Source of the DNA: Alistipes sp.
GTDB taxonomy: Bacteria > Bacteroidota > Bacteroidia > Bacteroidales > Rikenellaceae
Assembly: GCA_017631255.1 (NCBI GenBank)
Contig: JAGBTP010000011.1
Location: forward strand, 1 to 35,895
Direction of reading: 5' to 3'
Length of the DNA: 35,895 bases
Part shown: piece after piece, positions 17,007 through 24,990 of the stretch
Position numbering within the stretch: position 1 is the first letter of the stretch
Layout: each line of letters begins with the position of its first letter
Made by a program: the position numbers and the translations under genes
Notes under the pieces: model-generated
The model's database searches: none
What the model saw: only the letters and a program-made list of their open reading frames with translations
What the model was told of the DNA's origin: nothing

Positions 17007-18347
17007 ATGAACAGACTATTTACATTTATTGCTCTTGCCGCAATAGCATTGGTATCGTGCGAGAGCAAGGAGGTTCAGGGTGGTGGCTCGAACATCAACC
17101 CTAACCAGAAGATTAAGCTTACATCGGCATCTGTTATGTCATTCGGCACAGAAGGTGGCGAGGGCACAATCACCTACACCTTTGAGGATGTGACAGCCGA
17201 GGCAGCTTCACGCGCAGCAAGCGCTATTGCCGAGGCAGCGACAGCGGTAGATTGGATCAACAACCTCACCAGCAACGAGGACCACACCGTTACCTTCACC
17301 GTGGCACCAAACAGCGACAGCGATGACCGTAGCGCTACCATCAAGGTTAGCTACGGCGAGTCGAGCTTTATGGTTATGGTTGAGCAGGAGGGTCTCGAGC
17401 AGGCAGATGTTAACTTCTCAGCTAAACACCTTAATGGCACTTACTGGGGTAAGTTCCCTACTACTAAGGGCTTCAACTACCTCATAATCCTCGGCGACCA
17501 GCGTTCAATACACTACCTCGAAAAGGCATCGGGTGCAACAGAGTATCGCTTCAATATCTACTCTAATGTATCCTCAGCCTTCAACACTACTCACCGCGTG
17601 CCAGTAGGTACATACCGCATCGACCATACAAGCTCGGGCAACCCTGGCACTATCGATGCACACAAGGATCAGAGCTACTACCTCTCAGCAACAGATGATG
17701 ATTTGCCATACCAGGATGCAACCCTCGTAGTTACCGAGGATAGCATCATCGCCAACATCACATTCTTCGACGGCGAGACTCACCGCGTGGAGTACTACGG
17801 CACAAATGAATATGAGGACTATATCAATGGTACATATGCCGATATTTACCCTGTTAGCCAGTACACTGAGGACATCACCTTCGATGTTAAGAATGGCCGC
17901 ATCAACCTCTACTACCGTGGTGACCACCTCGGCACAGGCTGCGATGTATGGATGGCAGAGATGGTAGCACAGACTAACCCTTACAACGGTGAGTACCTCA
18001 TTTTTGACCTTCTCATCCCTAAGGGTTTGGGCGGTACATCGAACTTAGACTCTATCGTGGGCAACTACAAGTTACACGACGAGAACACCACCTCTTACGA
18101 GTACACCATCCCTGTTGGCCGCCTTCGTGACGACTGCCTCCAGATGCACGCGTGGTACCTCTGGTGCATCCAGAGCCAGGTCGATATGTCGCAGGCAGCA
18201 CCTATGACATCAGGTACAGTTGATGTTACTAAGAACGCAGAACAGAACTACACCTTCACAATCGACAGCACTGACGACAACGGCAATCGTATCATTGGTA
18301 CTTTCCAGGGTACTCTTCTCAATGTCTACGACCAGTGCTACGAGTAG
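17007..18347 (+). CDS. BACON-domain lipoprotein with repeated unknown beta modules
   Basis: The 446-residue lipoprotein has lipobox VSC (Cys 18). A BACON domain at about 37-132 includes MSFGTEGGEGTITYTF and has an unusual Ala-rich insert (AEAASRAASAIAEAATA). Two related beta modules follow, one opening LNGTYWGKFPTTKGFNYLII, the other near NPYNGEYLIFDLLIPKG. Both share a pattern of a strand, P-x-GTY or similar, and a DATLVV/SGTVDV strand with the C-terminus of the protein at 13774. The gene is the third of the operon, 36 bp after the second, and ends at a 24-bp tandem duplication whose first unit starts with the stop codon. No enzyme motif is visible. Confidence 0.78.
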   Translation: MNRLFTFIALAAIALVSCESKEVQGGGSNINPNQKIKLTSASVMSFGTEGGEGTITYTFEDVTAEAASRAASAIAEAATAVDWINNLTSNEDHTVTFTVAPNSDSDDRSATIKVSYGESSFMVMVEQEGLEQADVNFSAKHLNGTYWGKFPTTKGFNYLIILGDQRSIHYLEKASGATEYRFNIYSNVSSAFNTTHRVPVGTYRIDHTSSGNPGTIDAHKDQSYYLSATDDDLPYQDATLVVTEDSIIANITFFDGETHRVEYYGTNEYEDYINGTYADIYPVSQYTEDITFDVKNGRINLYYRGDHLGTGCDVWMAEMVAQTNPYNGEYLIFDLLIPKGLGGTSNLDSIVGNYKLHDENTTSYEYTIPVGRLRDDCLQMHAWYLWCIQSQVDMSQAAPMTSGTVDVTKNAEQNYTFTIDSTDDNGNRIIGTFQGTLLNVYDQCYE

Positions 18348-18392
18348 TGCTACAATCGGCGCTATAAGTAGTGCTACAATCGGCGCTACGAG
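18345..18392 (+). repeat. 24-bp tandem duplication starting at the stop codon of the 17007 gene
   Basis: Two copies (18345-18368 and 18369-18392) share the core TAGTGCTACAATCGGCGCTA and differ at two of the last bases. Each copy begins with TAG in frame, so the duplication supplies a second in-frame stop. Confidence 0.85.
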
Positions 18393-18435
18393 CAGTGGCT
18401 AAGTAGAACGGCGTCACCACGACGCACAACGCTTT

Positions 18436-18469
18436 AGGGCTACCCTTTCGGGCAGCCCTAAGTTTTTTT
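18436..18469 (+). terminator. Rho-independent terminator of the first lipoprotein operon
   Basis: A 10-bp stem with one mismatch (18436-18445 with 18450-18459), loop TTTC, followed by seven T (18463-18469). Confidence 0.85.
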
Positions 18470-18723
18470 ATATGGTTGAGCACTACGGTCAATTAAAACA
18501 TCACATCATCCCGATCCCACATACTACCCGATCCCACATACTATCACATCACCCCACTCCCACATACGCACACGACAATACCACGCATACGAAATAGGGG
18601 TATGCGCAGCGATAGAATTTGAGATATTTAACTACGGGGGGGGGTAGGTGGGTTGTGTGCTAAGGGGGAAGGGGCAATCGGTCTATTCAAGAGCGATGCC
18701 TAATGCACCAACCGCAAATGGGG
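18470..18723. other. Noncoding stretch with a 17-bp tandem repeat and a G9 run
   Basis: No gene is visible here. CCCGATCCCACATACTA occurs twice in perfect tandem (18510-18526 and 18527-18543), with a degenerate partial third copy after it. A run of nine G lies at 18636-18644. Confidence 0.7.
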
Positions 18724-18934
18724 CGGCCTCAACGGACCGCATTGCTAGCGACCACAGCGGATCGTAAGAGAGTAACGATAGCGACATCAGTATGTCGTAA
18801 CGAGAGAACGGTAGCGACCTTGACGGGGTTTATCAAAAACAACCTCAACGGGTCACATCAAAAGTAACGAGAGCGACCAGCGTGCCGCATCGGGAACCAC
18901 GAGAGCAACCTCAGCAGGTCGCAACACGAGCACC
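18724..18934. repeat. Degenerate tandem array of about 32-33-bp hairpin-forming units
   Basis: The core AGCGACC or a variant recurs at about 18747, 18780, 18813, 18840 (degenerate), 18872 and 18904, mostly 32-33 bp apart. Each is followed by a TCAACGGGTCGCA-like tail and then GTAACGAGAG-like spacing. The core and tail are complementary (GCGACC with GGTCGC), and several units show changes that keep pairing (GCGACA with TGTCGT near 18781; GCGG with CCGC near 18723). No start codon, RBS or long ORF is present. It lies between convergent genes, ending about 5 bp from the argR stop codon. Confidence 0.6.
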
Positions 18935-18939
18935 TAGCG

Positions 18940-19407
18940 CTACATATGCTTGAGCGATGGAAACAACTCGTGGAGGTGGCTCATAAGCGATGTCATATCG
19001 AAGCCCTCACGCAGGATCACAAGGATGGTGTTATCGCCAGCCACGGTGCCCAACACCTCAGGAATTGAGCGGCTGTCGATAGACACTGTGATAGCGCTCG
19101 CATAGCCAGGCTTTGTGGTGATGACGCACATATTACCCGAAAAGGCGATATCGGTGATGTTGTCGGTAATGTTCTGCGACACCACGATCTCACTGCTATG
19201 CGTTGCGTTAGGCAACATATAAACATAGCCCTTCTCCTTGTGCGGCACCTTGGCCACATGCATAAACTTAAGGTCGCGCGACAGCGTCGACTGCGTAACC
19301 TTGAGGCCACACTCCTCGAGGCGCGCAATGAGCTCCTCCTGCGAAGATATATACTCGGAGCGTATAATCTTGCGGATTATCGATAGACGATGAGTTTTTG
19401 AATTCAT
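18940..19407 (-). CDS. argR: Arginine repressor ArgR
   Basis: The 155-residue product starts at the ATG at 19407 (MNSKTHRLSIIRKII). A further 38 in-frame codons upstream look like untranslated leader, since the promoter lies within them. The N-terminal winged helix includes TQSTLSRDLKFMHVAKV (38-54), with the conserved Ser-Arg that reads ARG boxes. The C-terminal hexamerisation and arginine-binding domain has GTVAGDNTILVI (120-131), the family motif GTxAGDDT with the second Asp replaced by Asn 126. ArgR binds DNA when arginine is present and represses biosynthesis or activates catabolism. No arginine gene is adjacent, so it acts in trans. Confidence 0.92.
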   Translation of the reverse strand: MNSKTHRLSIIRKIIRSEYISSQEELIARLEECGLKVTQSTLSRDLKFMHVAKVPHKEKGYVYMLPNATHSSEIVVSQNITDNITDIAFSGNMCVITTKPGYASAITVSIDSRSIPEVLGTVAGDNTILVILREGFDMTSLMSHLHELFPSLKHM

Positions 19408-19478
19408 CTTAATTTCTTTATTTGTTGTACTTTTCACTTTAACGCAAACAGTTTCCAGATTATTGCAAAATAGATACA

Positions 19479-19510
19479 CAAATATAGCAATTTTAGCCCA
19501 TCGAAACAAG
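19479..19510 (-). promoter_or_regulatory. Promoter of argR
   Basis: On the minus strand, CTTG (19510-19507), a 20-bp spacer and a perfect TATATTTG (19486-19479), about 70 bp before the ATG at 19407. This location supports the shorter argR start. Confidence 0.65.
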
Positions 19511-19557
19511 CAAAAAGGCAAAAAAATATGCCTATTTTACTTTTTGCTATGCAGAAT

Positions 19558-19588
19558 ATTGTCCAACTAAAATGTTTTTGTATATTTG
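19558..19588 (+). promoter_or_regulatory. Promoter of the second lipoprotein operon
   Basis: ATTG (19558-19561), a 19-bp spacer and a perfect TATATTTG (19581-19588), 69 bp before the start codon at 19658. Confidence 0.6.
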
Positions 19589-19657
19589 CGCGTTACATAT
19601 TCATATAAGGAGAATACTTGTAACGACTACAACTTAGAACTTTAACTTTATATTTCT

Positions 19658-21196
19658 ATGTCTATGAGAAAGATTTTTTCTTTTTTGAGTGTTGCGCTTA
19701 TAGCGCTTTTCGCACTCGGTTGCCAGAAGGAGAGTGGCAATATTAGCAACTCTGTTCTCACCTTCGAGTTCCAGAACGCCAAGACCACCGCTACCACTGC
19801 TGAGGTTCAGGTAATCCCTTCGGATGCTGATACTCGCTACATCGCTTGCATCGTTAAGGCGTTGGAGGTTAAGGATTTGGCCGATGGCGACCTTATCAAC
19901 AAGTTCCTCGACACCGAGGGCATCACCATCACCAAGGGTGCGCAGTACCTCTCGGCTAAGGACCTCCAGCCAGACACTGAGTACACAGCTATCGCATTCT
20001 CTATCCTTGGCAACTCTAAGGTAGCACGCCACACTCTCAAGACCGAGGCGACACAGGAGCCTGTGCCATCGTCACAGTTTGAGGTTAACATCGAGGTTAG
20101 CGACATCACCGCAACATCTGCCGTAGCGACTGCAAAGCCTAACACATCGGCTAACCGCTACTACTTCCGTGTCATCACCAAGATGGAGCTCGACGCCTTC
20201 GGCATCTACGATAACGACTACCAGATCTTCGAGTACATCATCGAGAACCCAAGCAGCGGTGAGTACATCACATCGGGCGATACCACCATCAACTGCCGCC
20301 TCAACGCTGATATGGAATACCTCGCCGTAGCGTTCAACTTCGAGAACTGGGAGGCTGTACACAACCAGGAGGAGGAGATCAAGCTCTTCCGCCACGCATT
20401 CTCAACCCCTGAGGCTGAGCCAGTTGACCCTAACTCACTCTTCACATACTCTAACCTCGTCACCACACACACTGGTTTCCAGGTAGATGTTGTTCCTACT
20501 CAGGGTGAGGAGTCATTCTGGGGCTACTATGTCTGGACCAAGAAGTCTTACGACGAGACTTTGGCTACTGAGGCAAAGGCTAACATCGTTATGCGTAGCT
20601 ACTTCGGCCTCAACAACATCGGCGTAGAGCAGGGTTACGACTTCGGTACCTTCATTCAGGAGTACCTCGGTCAGACAGGCTCGTCAACCGTTGTTAACTA
20701 CTTGCCATTGAACAACAACACTGAGTATGTATTGGTACTCTTCTATATGGATCCTGAGGTTTCGGACCCAACAACCGTGTACGACTACAACTATGTGGCT
20801 GTTCCATTCAAGACCAACGAGCCTACAGCTGACGCTGCTGCATCGCTCGGCGTATCAGAGCCTGTTGTCGTTGCTAACGGTTTCAAGTACGATGTCCAGT
20901 TCCTCGTTAAGACCGACGAGAACGCTGTTGACCTCTTGGTAGGTGCTCAGCTTTGGGCTAACTACGACTTCGCTAAGTACTGGGATCCTAACGACTGGTC
21001 ACAGATTCAGGCATTCTTTATGTTCCGTAAGTCTGTATCGGCTGAGACATTGGCGGCTGCAAAGACCGATGAGGGTGCTACTGTATCATTCACCGGTATG
21101 GATAAGGACGACTATGTATTCTTCTTCGAGGTACTCAACGAGGAGAATACCCCTACTCAGTTCGCAGTTCGCGTACAGCCTGAGATGTTCCAGTAA
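19658..21196 (+). CDS. Large lipoprotein with about four repeated Fn3-like modules
   Basis: The 512-residue product has a type II signal peptide ending in LGC (Cys 22); ATG at 19664 (residue 3) is an alternative start. The mature part consists of about four related modules of 110-130 residues. Each opens with a strand such as FEFQNAKTTATTAEVQVIPS, FEVNIEVSDITATSAVATAKP or FTYSNLVTTHTGFQVDVVP, and each has a P-x-TEY or N-x-TEY strand (LQPDTEYTAIAFS, LNNNTEYVLVLFY), as in fibronectin type III-like domains. No catalytic site is seen. It is likely surface-exposed, with a binding or scaffold role inferred from architecture. The next lipoprotein starts 20 bp downstream, so the two form an operon. 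Confidence 0.78.
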   Translation: MSMRKIFSFLSVALIALFALGCQKESGNISNSVLTFEFQNAKTTATTAEVQVIPSDADTRYIACIVKALEVKDLADGDLINKFLDTEGITITKGAQYLSAKDLQPDTEYTAIAFSILGNSKVARHTLKTEATQEPVPSSQFEVNIEVSDITATSAVATAKPNTSANRYYFRVITKMELDAFGIYDNDYQIFEYIIENPSSGEYITSGDTTINCRLNADMEYLAVAFNFENWEAVHNQEEEIKLFRHAFSTPEAEPVDPNSLFTYSNLVTTHTGFQVDVVPTQGEESFWGYYVWTKKSYDETLATEAKANIVMRSYFGLNNIGVEQGYDFGTFIQEYLGQTGSSTVVNYLPLNNNTEYVLVLFYMDPEVSDPTTVYDYNYVAVPFKTNEPTADAAASLGVSEPVVVANGFKYDVQFLVKTDENAVDLLVGAQLWANYDFAKYWDPNDWSQIQAFFMFRKSVSAETLAAAKTDEGATVSFTGMDKDDYVFFFEVLNEENTPTQFAVRVQPEMFQ

Positions 21197-21215
21197 TCGT
21201 TAAACACGATAGACT

Positions 21216-22622
21216 ATGAAGAGATTACTCAATTTATTTGCTATCCTCTCACTTGCGGTAGGTTTTACCGCGTGTGAGAAGGAGGGCACTTCGCAGGATA
21301 CTCCTAAGGAGTACAAGGTTACTATTAGCGCTAACAAGAGCGAGATTTTGGCCGACGGCACCGACAGCGTAAGCTTCGAGGTTATGGTCAACGATGTCGT
21401 TACCACTGAGGGCGTGCAGATTATCTGCGCCAACGACAACTCAGTGCTCACAGGCACTACCTTCACCACAACTACCGCTGGTGAGTATAGCTTCAAGGCT
21501 GTTTACAAGAATACCGCATCGGAGCCTTGCAAGGTTACGGCTACGAGCACCGAGGAGCCTAAGAAGAGCGTCGTTCTTAGCGCCGACAAGAGCGAGATCG
21601 TTGCTAACAACGAGGATGTGGTTACCTTCACCGTTACCGTAGATGGCCAGGATAAGACCTCGGAGGCTGTCATCACCGTTATCAACTATGGCGTAGCCTT
21701 GGAGGGCAACACCTTCGTTACTGATGTAGCAGGTGAGTTCGTATTCGAGGCTTCGTATGGCGAGGATAAGTCGGCACAGATTGTCATTACAGCAACCGCT
21801 GTTGAGCAGCCTGTGCAGCAGAGCCTCACCCTCACCGCATCGAAGATGCGCATCAAGGCTGACGGCACTGAGAGCGTTACCTTCACCGCTAAGTATGGCG
21901 AGGAGGATGTCACTGCTACCTGTCAGATTCAGACTACCGATGGCACTGTTATCGAGGGAGGCGTGTTTACCACCACCTCTACCGGTACCTACAACTTCTA
22001 CGCGCTCTACAACAATGTTCGCTCTAACACCGTGAGCGTCGATGCCTACGATCCTAACTTCACATCGGCATACGAGATTGGCCAGGTCTACGACATCTTC
22101 GACACTAAGGGTGTTTGCTATGCTATCAAGACCGACAATCAGGACAATATGTGGGCATACTTCTTCTCTATGGACGAGGCCGATTTGCAGTGGTCTACAG
22201 AGTATGTATGGTGCAACTGCAACAGCGATAAGGGTGCTTGGAATACCTACGACCCATTCGATCCTCGCTACTCACACGCTGATGGCGGTGTTCGTGATAT
22301 CAACAACTATCCAGCATTTAAGTGGTGTATGGATCACGGTGACGAGTGGTTTATGCCATCATCTACCGAGTTGCAGTGGATGTGGGATGCCGTATCGGGC
22401 GGTACTCACACCTTCGACTGTGAGACAATGGCTGCATACAACAAGCTCATCACCGACAATGGCGGTATGCCATTCTGTGAGACCTACTATTGGTCGTCAA
22501 ACGAGACCTCTGAGGATCTGATTGAGGTTATCGCCTTCATAGACAAAAGCGTAGTATGTCTCGAGCCTTACAAGGACTACATCTACACCGTGCGAGCTGC
22601 TTGCCGAATCCAGCTCAACTAA
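21216..22622 (+). CDS. Lipoprotein with three Ig-like repeats and a C-terminal lectin-like (DUF1566/Lcl-type) domain
   Basis: The 468-residue product has a lipobox TAC (Cys 20). Three Ig-like repeats follow at about 32-112, 117-196 and 203-278, each opening with a pattern like ISANKSEILADGTDSVSFEV. They match the Ig-like domain of the Omp28-type protein at 15294. Residues about 285-468 hold WFMPSSTELQWMWDAV, then YYWSSNE and VRAACRIQ. These are the W-x-x-P-S/T-x-x-E-L and YWSS signatures of DUF1566/fibrobacter-type domains with a C-type-lectin-like fold. The repeats probably form a stalk that presents the lectin-like tip. It is second in its operon and has a good terminator. Confidence 0.8.
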   Translation: MKRLLNLFAILSLAVGFTACEKEGTSQDTPKEYKVTISANKSEILADGTDSVSFEVMVNDVVTTEGVQIICANDNSVLTGTTFTTTTAGEYSFKAVYKNTASEPCKVTATSTEEPKKSVVLSADKSEIVANNEDVVTFTVTVDGQDKTSEAVITVINYGVALEGNTFVTDVAGEFVFEASYGEDKSAQIVITATAVEQPVQQSLTLTASKMRIKADGTESVTFTAKYGEEDVTATCQIQTTDGTVIEGGVFTTTSTGTYNFYALYNNVRSNTVSVDAYDPNFTSAYEIGQVYDIFDTKGVCYAIKTDNQDNMWAYFFSMDEADLQWSTEYVWCNCNSDKGAWNTYDPFDPRYSHADGGVRDINNYPAFKWCMDHGDEWFMPSSTELQWMWDAVSGGTHTFDCETMAAYNKLITDNGGMPFCETYYWSSNETSEDLIEVIAFIDKSVVCLEPYKDYIYTVRAACRIQLN

Positions 22623-22644
22623 TAGGTGATAAGCCACACTATCG

Positions 22645-22677
22645 AATCGGGGTGCTTCATAGCACTCCGATTTTTTT
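22645..22677 (+). terminator. Rho-independent terminator of the second lipoprotein operon
   Basis: A 12-bp stem with one G-U pair (22645-22656 with 22661-22672), loop TCAT, followed directly by a T-run through 22677. Confidence 0.85.
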
Positions 22678-22739
22678 ATATACTGAGCGCACCACAACAA
22701 ACTACCGCATAAGATGTAGTATGTAGCCACTTTTTTTTA

Positions 22740-22747
22740 TATCTTTG
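22740..22747 (+). promoter_or_regulatory. -7 element of thiL, very close to the start codon
   Basis: A perfect TATCTTTG ends only 4 bp before the thiL ATG at 22752. If it is used, the mRNA would have almost no leader. No clear -33 TTTG is seen at standard distance. Confidence 0.45.
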
Positions 22748-22751
22748 CGGT

Positions 22752-23687
22752 ATGAAGAAGGGAGAATTTTCATTTATTGGCGACATCGCAACAATGTTTG
22801 CCTCGCTACCCCATTCGGGATTTGAGCCTATTGGCGACGACTGCACCGTGTTCGATATGGGCGACGATGCGCTGGTTATAAGCACAGATATGCTCGTGGA
22901 GGATGTCCACTTCCTGCGCAACATATCCTCTGCCGCAGAGGTGGGCTGCAAGAGCCTTATGGTCAACATCAGCGATGTATCAGCTATGGGCGCTAAGCCC
23001 GTAGCCACGCTGTTGAGCCTATCGCTACCCGAATCGGCACAGGGCGAGTGGGCCGAAGCCTTTATGCGTGAGTACTACGCCCAGAGCGAGAAGTATGGCA
23101 TCGCACTCGTTGGTGGCGACACCACCGCCTCACGCGATAGGATTACCATCAATGTGGTGGCGATAGGACGCGCCGCCAAGTGTAACATCAAGCGCCGCTC
23201 AGCAGCTAAGGTTGGCGACTTGGTATGCGTTACGGGCAAGCTGGGCATATCGTCCAAGGGCCTCGTAGATAATATGTTTGGCGACACCCACACCGCCGCA
23301 GCTAAGGCACACCGTCGTGCTCAGGCACGCGTTACGGAGGGCGAGTGGCTGGGCACGCGAGGCGAGGTGCACGCAATGATGGATATTTCGGATGGCATCG
23401 CCTCGGATATTAAGCATATTATGGAGCAGTCTGCCGTTGGTGCGACGATAGAGCTTAGTGCTGTGCCTACCGACTACGACATCCGCTACGCCGTTACGGG
23501 CGGCGAGGACTACGAGCTGCTGCTCACCGTCGACAAGGATAGCTTCGACACTCTTGCTCACGACCTTATGGCTGCCACCGGCACACCTCTCACCGCTATC
23601 GGCCACATCACCGAGGGTAGCACACTCATTTGGCTCGACCAGGGCACCCCAACAGAACTATCATTCGAAGGCTTTACACACTTCTAA
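22752..23687 (+). CDS. thiL: Thiamine-monophosphate kinase
   Basis: The 311-residue product phosphorylates thiamine monophosphate to thiamine diphosphate with ATP, the last step of cofactor synthesis. AIR-synthase/ThiL-type motifs are in order: IGDDCTV (27-33), STDMLVEDVHF (44-54) with metal-binding acids, KSLMVNISDVSAMGAKP (67-83), GGDTTAS (121-127), and MDISDGIASD (about 210-219). GGEDYELL follows near 250. The length is close to the family norm of 310-340. No other thi genes are in the window. The next gene starts 11 bp downstream. Confidence 0.94.
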   Translation: MKKGEFSFIGDIATMFASLPHSGFEPIGDDCTVFDMGDDALVISTDMLVEDVHFLRNISSAAEVGCKSLMVNISDVSAMGAKPVATLLSLSLPESAQGEWAEAFMREYYAQSEKYGIALVGGDTTASRDRITINVVAIGRAAKCNIKRRSAAKVGDLVCVTGKLGISSKGLVDNMFGDTHTAAAKAHRRAQARVTEGEWLGTRGEVHAMMDISDGIASDIKHIMEQSAVGATIELSAVPTDYDIRYAVTGGEDYELLLTVDKDSFDTLAHDLMAATGTPLTAIGHITEGSTLIWLDQGTPTELSFEGFTHF

Positions 23688-23698
23688 AAAAGCGGATT

Positions 23699-24937
23699 AT
23701 GAAAATCTACACCGCCAAGAACATCAAGCCCTGCAAGGAGACCAGGGTAGACGCAGACATTCCAGTCTTTGGAATGCCCACAAAAACCAAGTTCGTGACA
23801 AAGTTGATGATTGACGACATTGTCGCTAACCCTATCTTCAACACCCTCCTCCTGCTATTCATCATTTTTGGAGCCGTCGTCTCCCTATCCTCGGGCACGC
23901 CTCGCTCCATTATCATAGCGCTTACGGCCGTACTTATACTTAAGTTCAGGGCAGCACTTACATATGTTACCCTCTACGACTCGTTTCACGGCAACAAATT
24001 CTTTAACACACTGACCGACAGAGGCATCAACACAATGTTGGAAAGCGGCAACAAGCTAAGGTATGTTCGTATGGAGACCAACCCTTGGGAAAATATCGAC
24101 AAGGTGATATGTTACAGCGACCTTGTTTCGCTCCGCATAAAGCGCAAACATCGCAATCAGTCGGCCTTCCACACTGCATACTTGTGGTCTGACGATGTAC
24201 CACTGCTTATGCAGCAGATTCAGCACCTCTGGTATAATGCCCTCTACGAGGAGAAGCCTCCTCTACGCCTCTACTCGCCCAAGGAGTATGACGAGGTGAC
24301 GAACATCATAACAGAGAAGTACGGCAAGTACGAGAGTGTGCTACACGAAATTATACCTTCGGACATCCATATCGACATCGCCAAGATTCCGCCACAAGGC
24401 GACAACGACCACTACACGCTCTGCACCATCGGTGCAGGCGACTATAATATGCATATCGGTGGCGACTCGTCGAACAAAACATTCATAGAATATCGCGCAC
24501 AATTCCCCGAGCAGCTCGAGTATATGATTATCCTACCTTCGGACTGGCCTCTCGACGAGGAGTCGCTCAAGAAGGAGGAGAACTATTGGCCTATACGCCT
24601 CCTCAAGCAGATGGCCCGATTCCCACTCATCACCAACGACTGGGTCTGCGAGGGTCACACCGCCGAATTTGAAGAGGATACGCGCTTCACACCACTGCTA
24701 CCCTACTCGTGCGTGACATTCTCACCGCCATCGTCCAACATCTCCGACGGTGTCAACATCGCCAACCTCAGTACGGGCAAGAGCTTAGGCTTCGTTCAGA
24801 TTGTGCCAATCACGCGCGAGGAGCTCAACTTGATTCGCTCCGAGGATAGGATGTGGGAGTTTTTCGAGCGCATTAGCCACGACGCTGAGAATGTAGATTC
24901 TAAGTTGGTTTGCGACAGATTACGCCCCAAAAAGTAG
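23699..24937 (+). CDS. Membrane protein with C-terminal SUFU (suppressor of fused) domain
   Basis: I take ATG 23699 (MKIYTAKNIKPCKE, 412 residues) as the start; an open stretch upstream overlaps thiL out of frame and is unlikely to be coding. Two hydrophobic helices (about 47-64 and 68-88) are followed by a region (about 95-185) that looks like a PH-like beta module (RYVRMETNPWENIDKVICYSD). Residues about 195-395 match bacterial SUFU domains: YTLCTIGAGDYNMHIGG, FIEYRAQFPEQLEYMIILPS, WPIRLLKQMARFPLITNDW, FVQIVPITREELNLI. SUFU domains in bacteria often occur in immunity proteins of polymorphic toxins, but no toxin gene is adjacent. The membrane anchoring plus SUFU combination is unusual. It is probably co-transcribed with thiL. 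Confidence 0.75.
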   Translation: MKIYTAKNIKPCKETRVDADIPVFGMPTKTKFVTKLMIDDIVANPIFNTLLLLFIIFGAVVSLSSGTPRSIIIALTAVLILKFRAALTYVTLYDSFHGNKFFNTLTDRGINTMLESGNKLRYVRMETNPWENIDKVICYSDLVSLRIKRKHRNQSAFHTAYLWSDDVPLLMQQIQHLWYNALYEEKPPLRLYSPKEYDEVTNIITEKYGKYESVLHEIIPSDIHIDIAKIPPQGDNDHYTLCTIGAGDYNMHIGGDSSNKTFIEYRAQFPEQLEYMIILPSDWPLDEESLKKEENYWPIRLLKQMARFPLITNDWVCEGHTAEFEEDTRFTPLLPYSCVTFSPPSSNISDGVNIANLSTGKSLGFVQIVPITREELNLIRSEDRMWEFFERISHDAENVDSKLVCDRLRPKK

Positions 24938-24990
24938 GGAAAATTAAATTTGCGCCACCTACTAAATAGGCATAATCACCCACTAAATGA

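Noticed and set aside
18724..18934. CRISPR array
   Set aside because: The repeats are degenerate, about 32-33 bp with no separate unique spacers, and no cas genes are in the window.
19408..19521. A 38-codon N-terminal extension of argR
   Set aside because: It is open, but contains the TATATTTG promoter element and the ArgR family starts at the MNSK position.
23630..23698. An earlier start for the SUFU gene inside thiL
   Set aside because: It would overlap the thiL end in another frame and gives a basic, unlikely N-terminus; ATG 23699 is 11 bp after the thiL stop.
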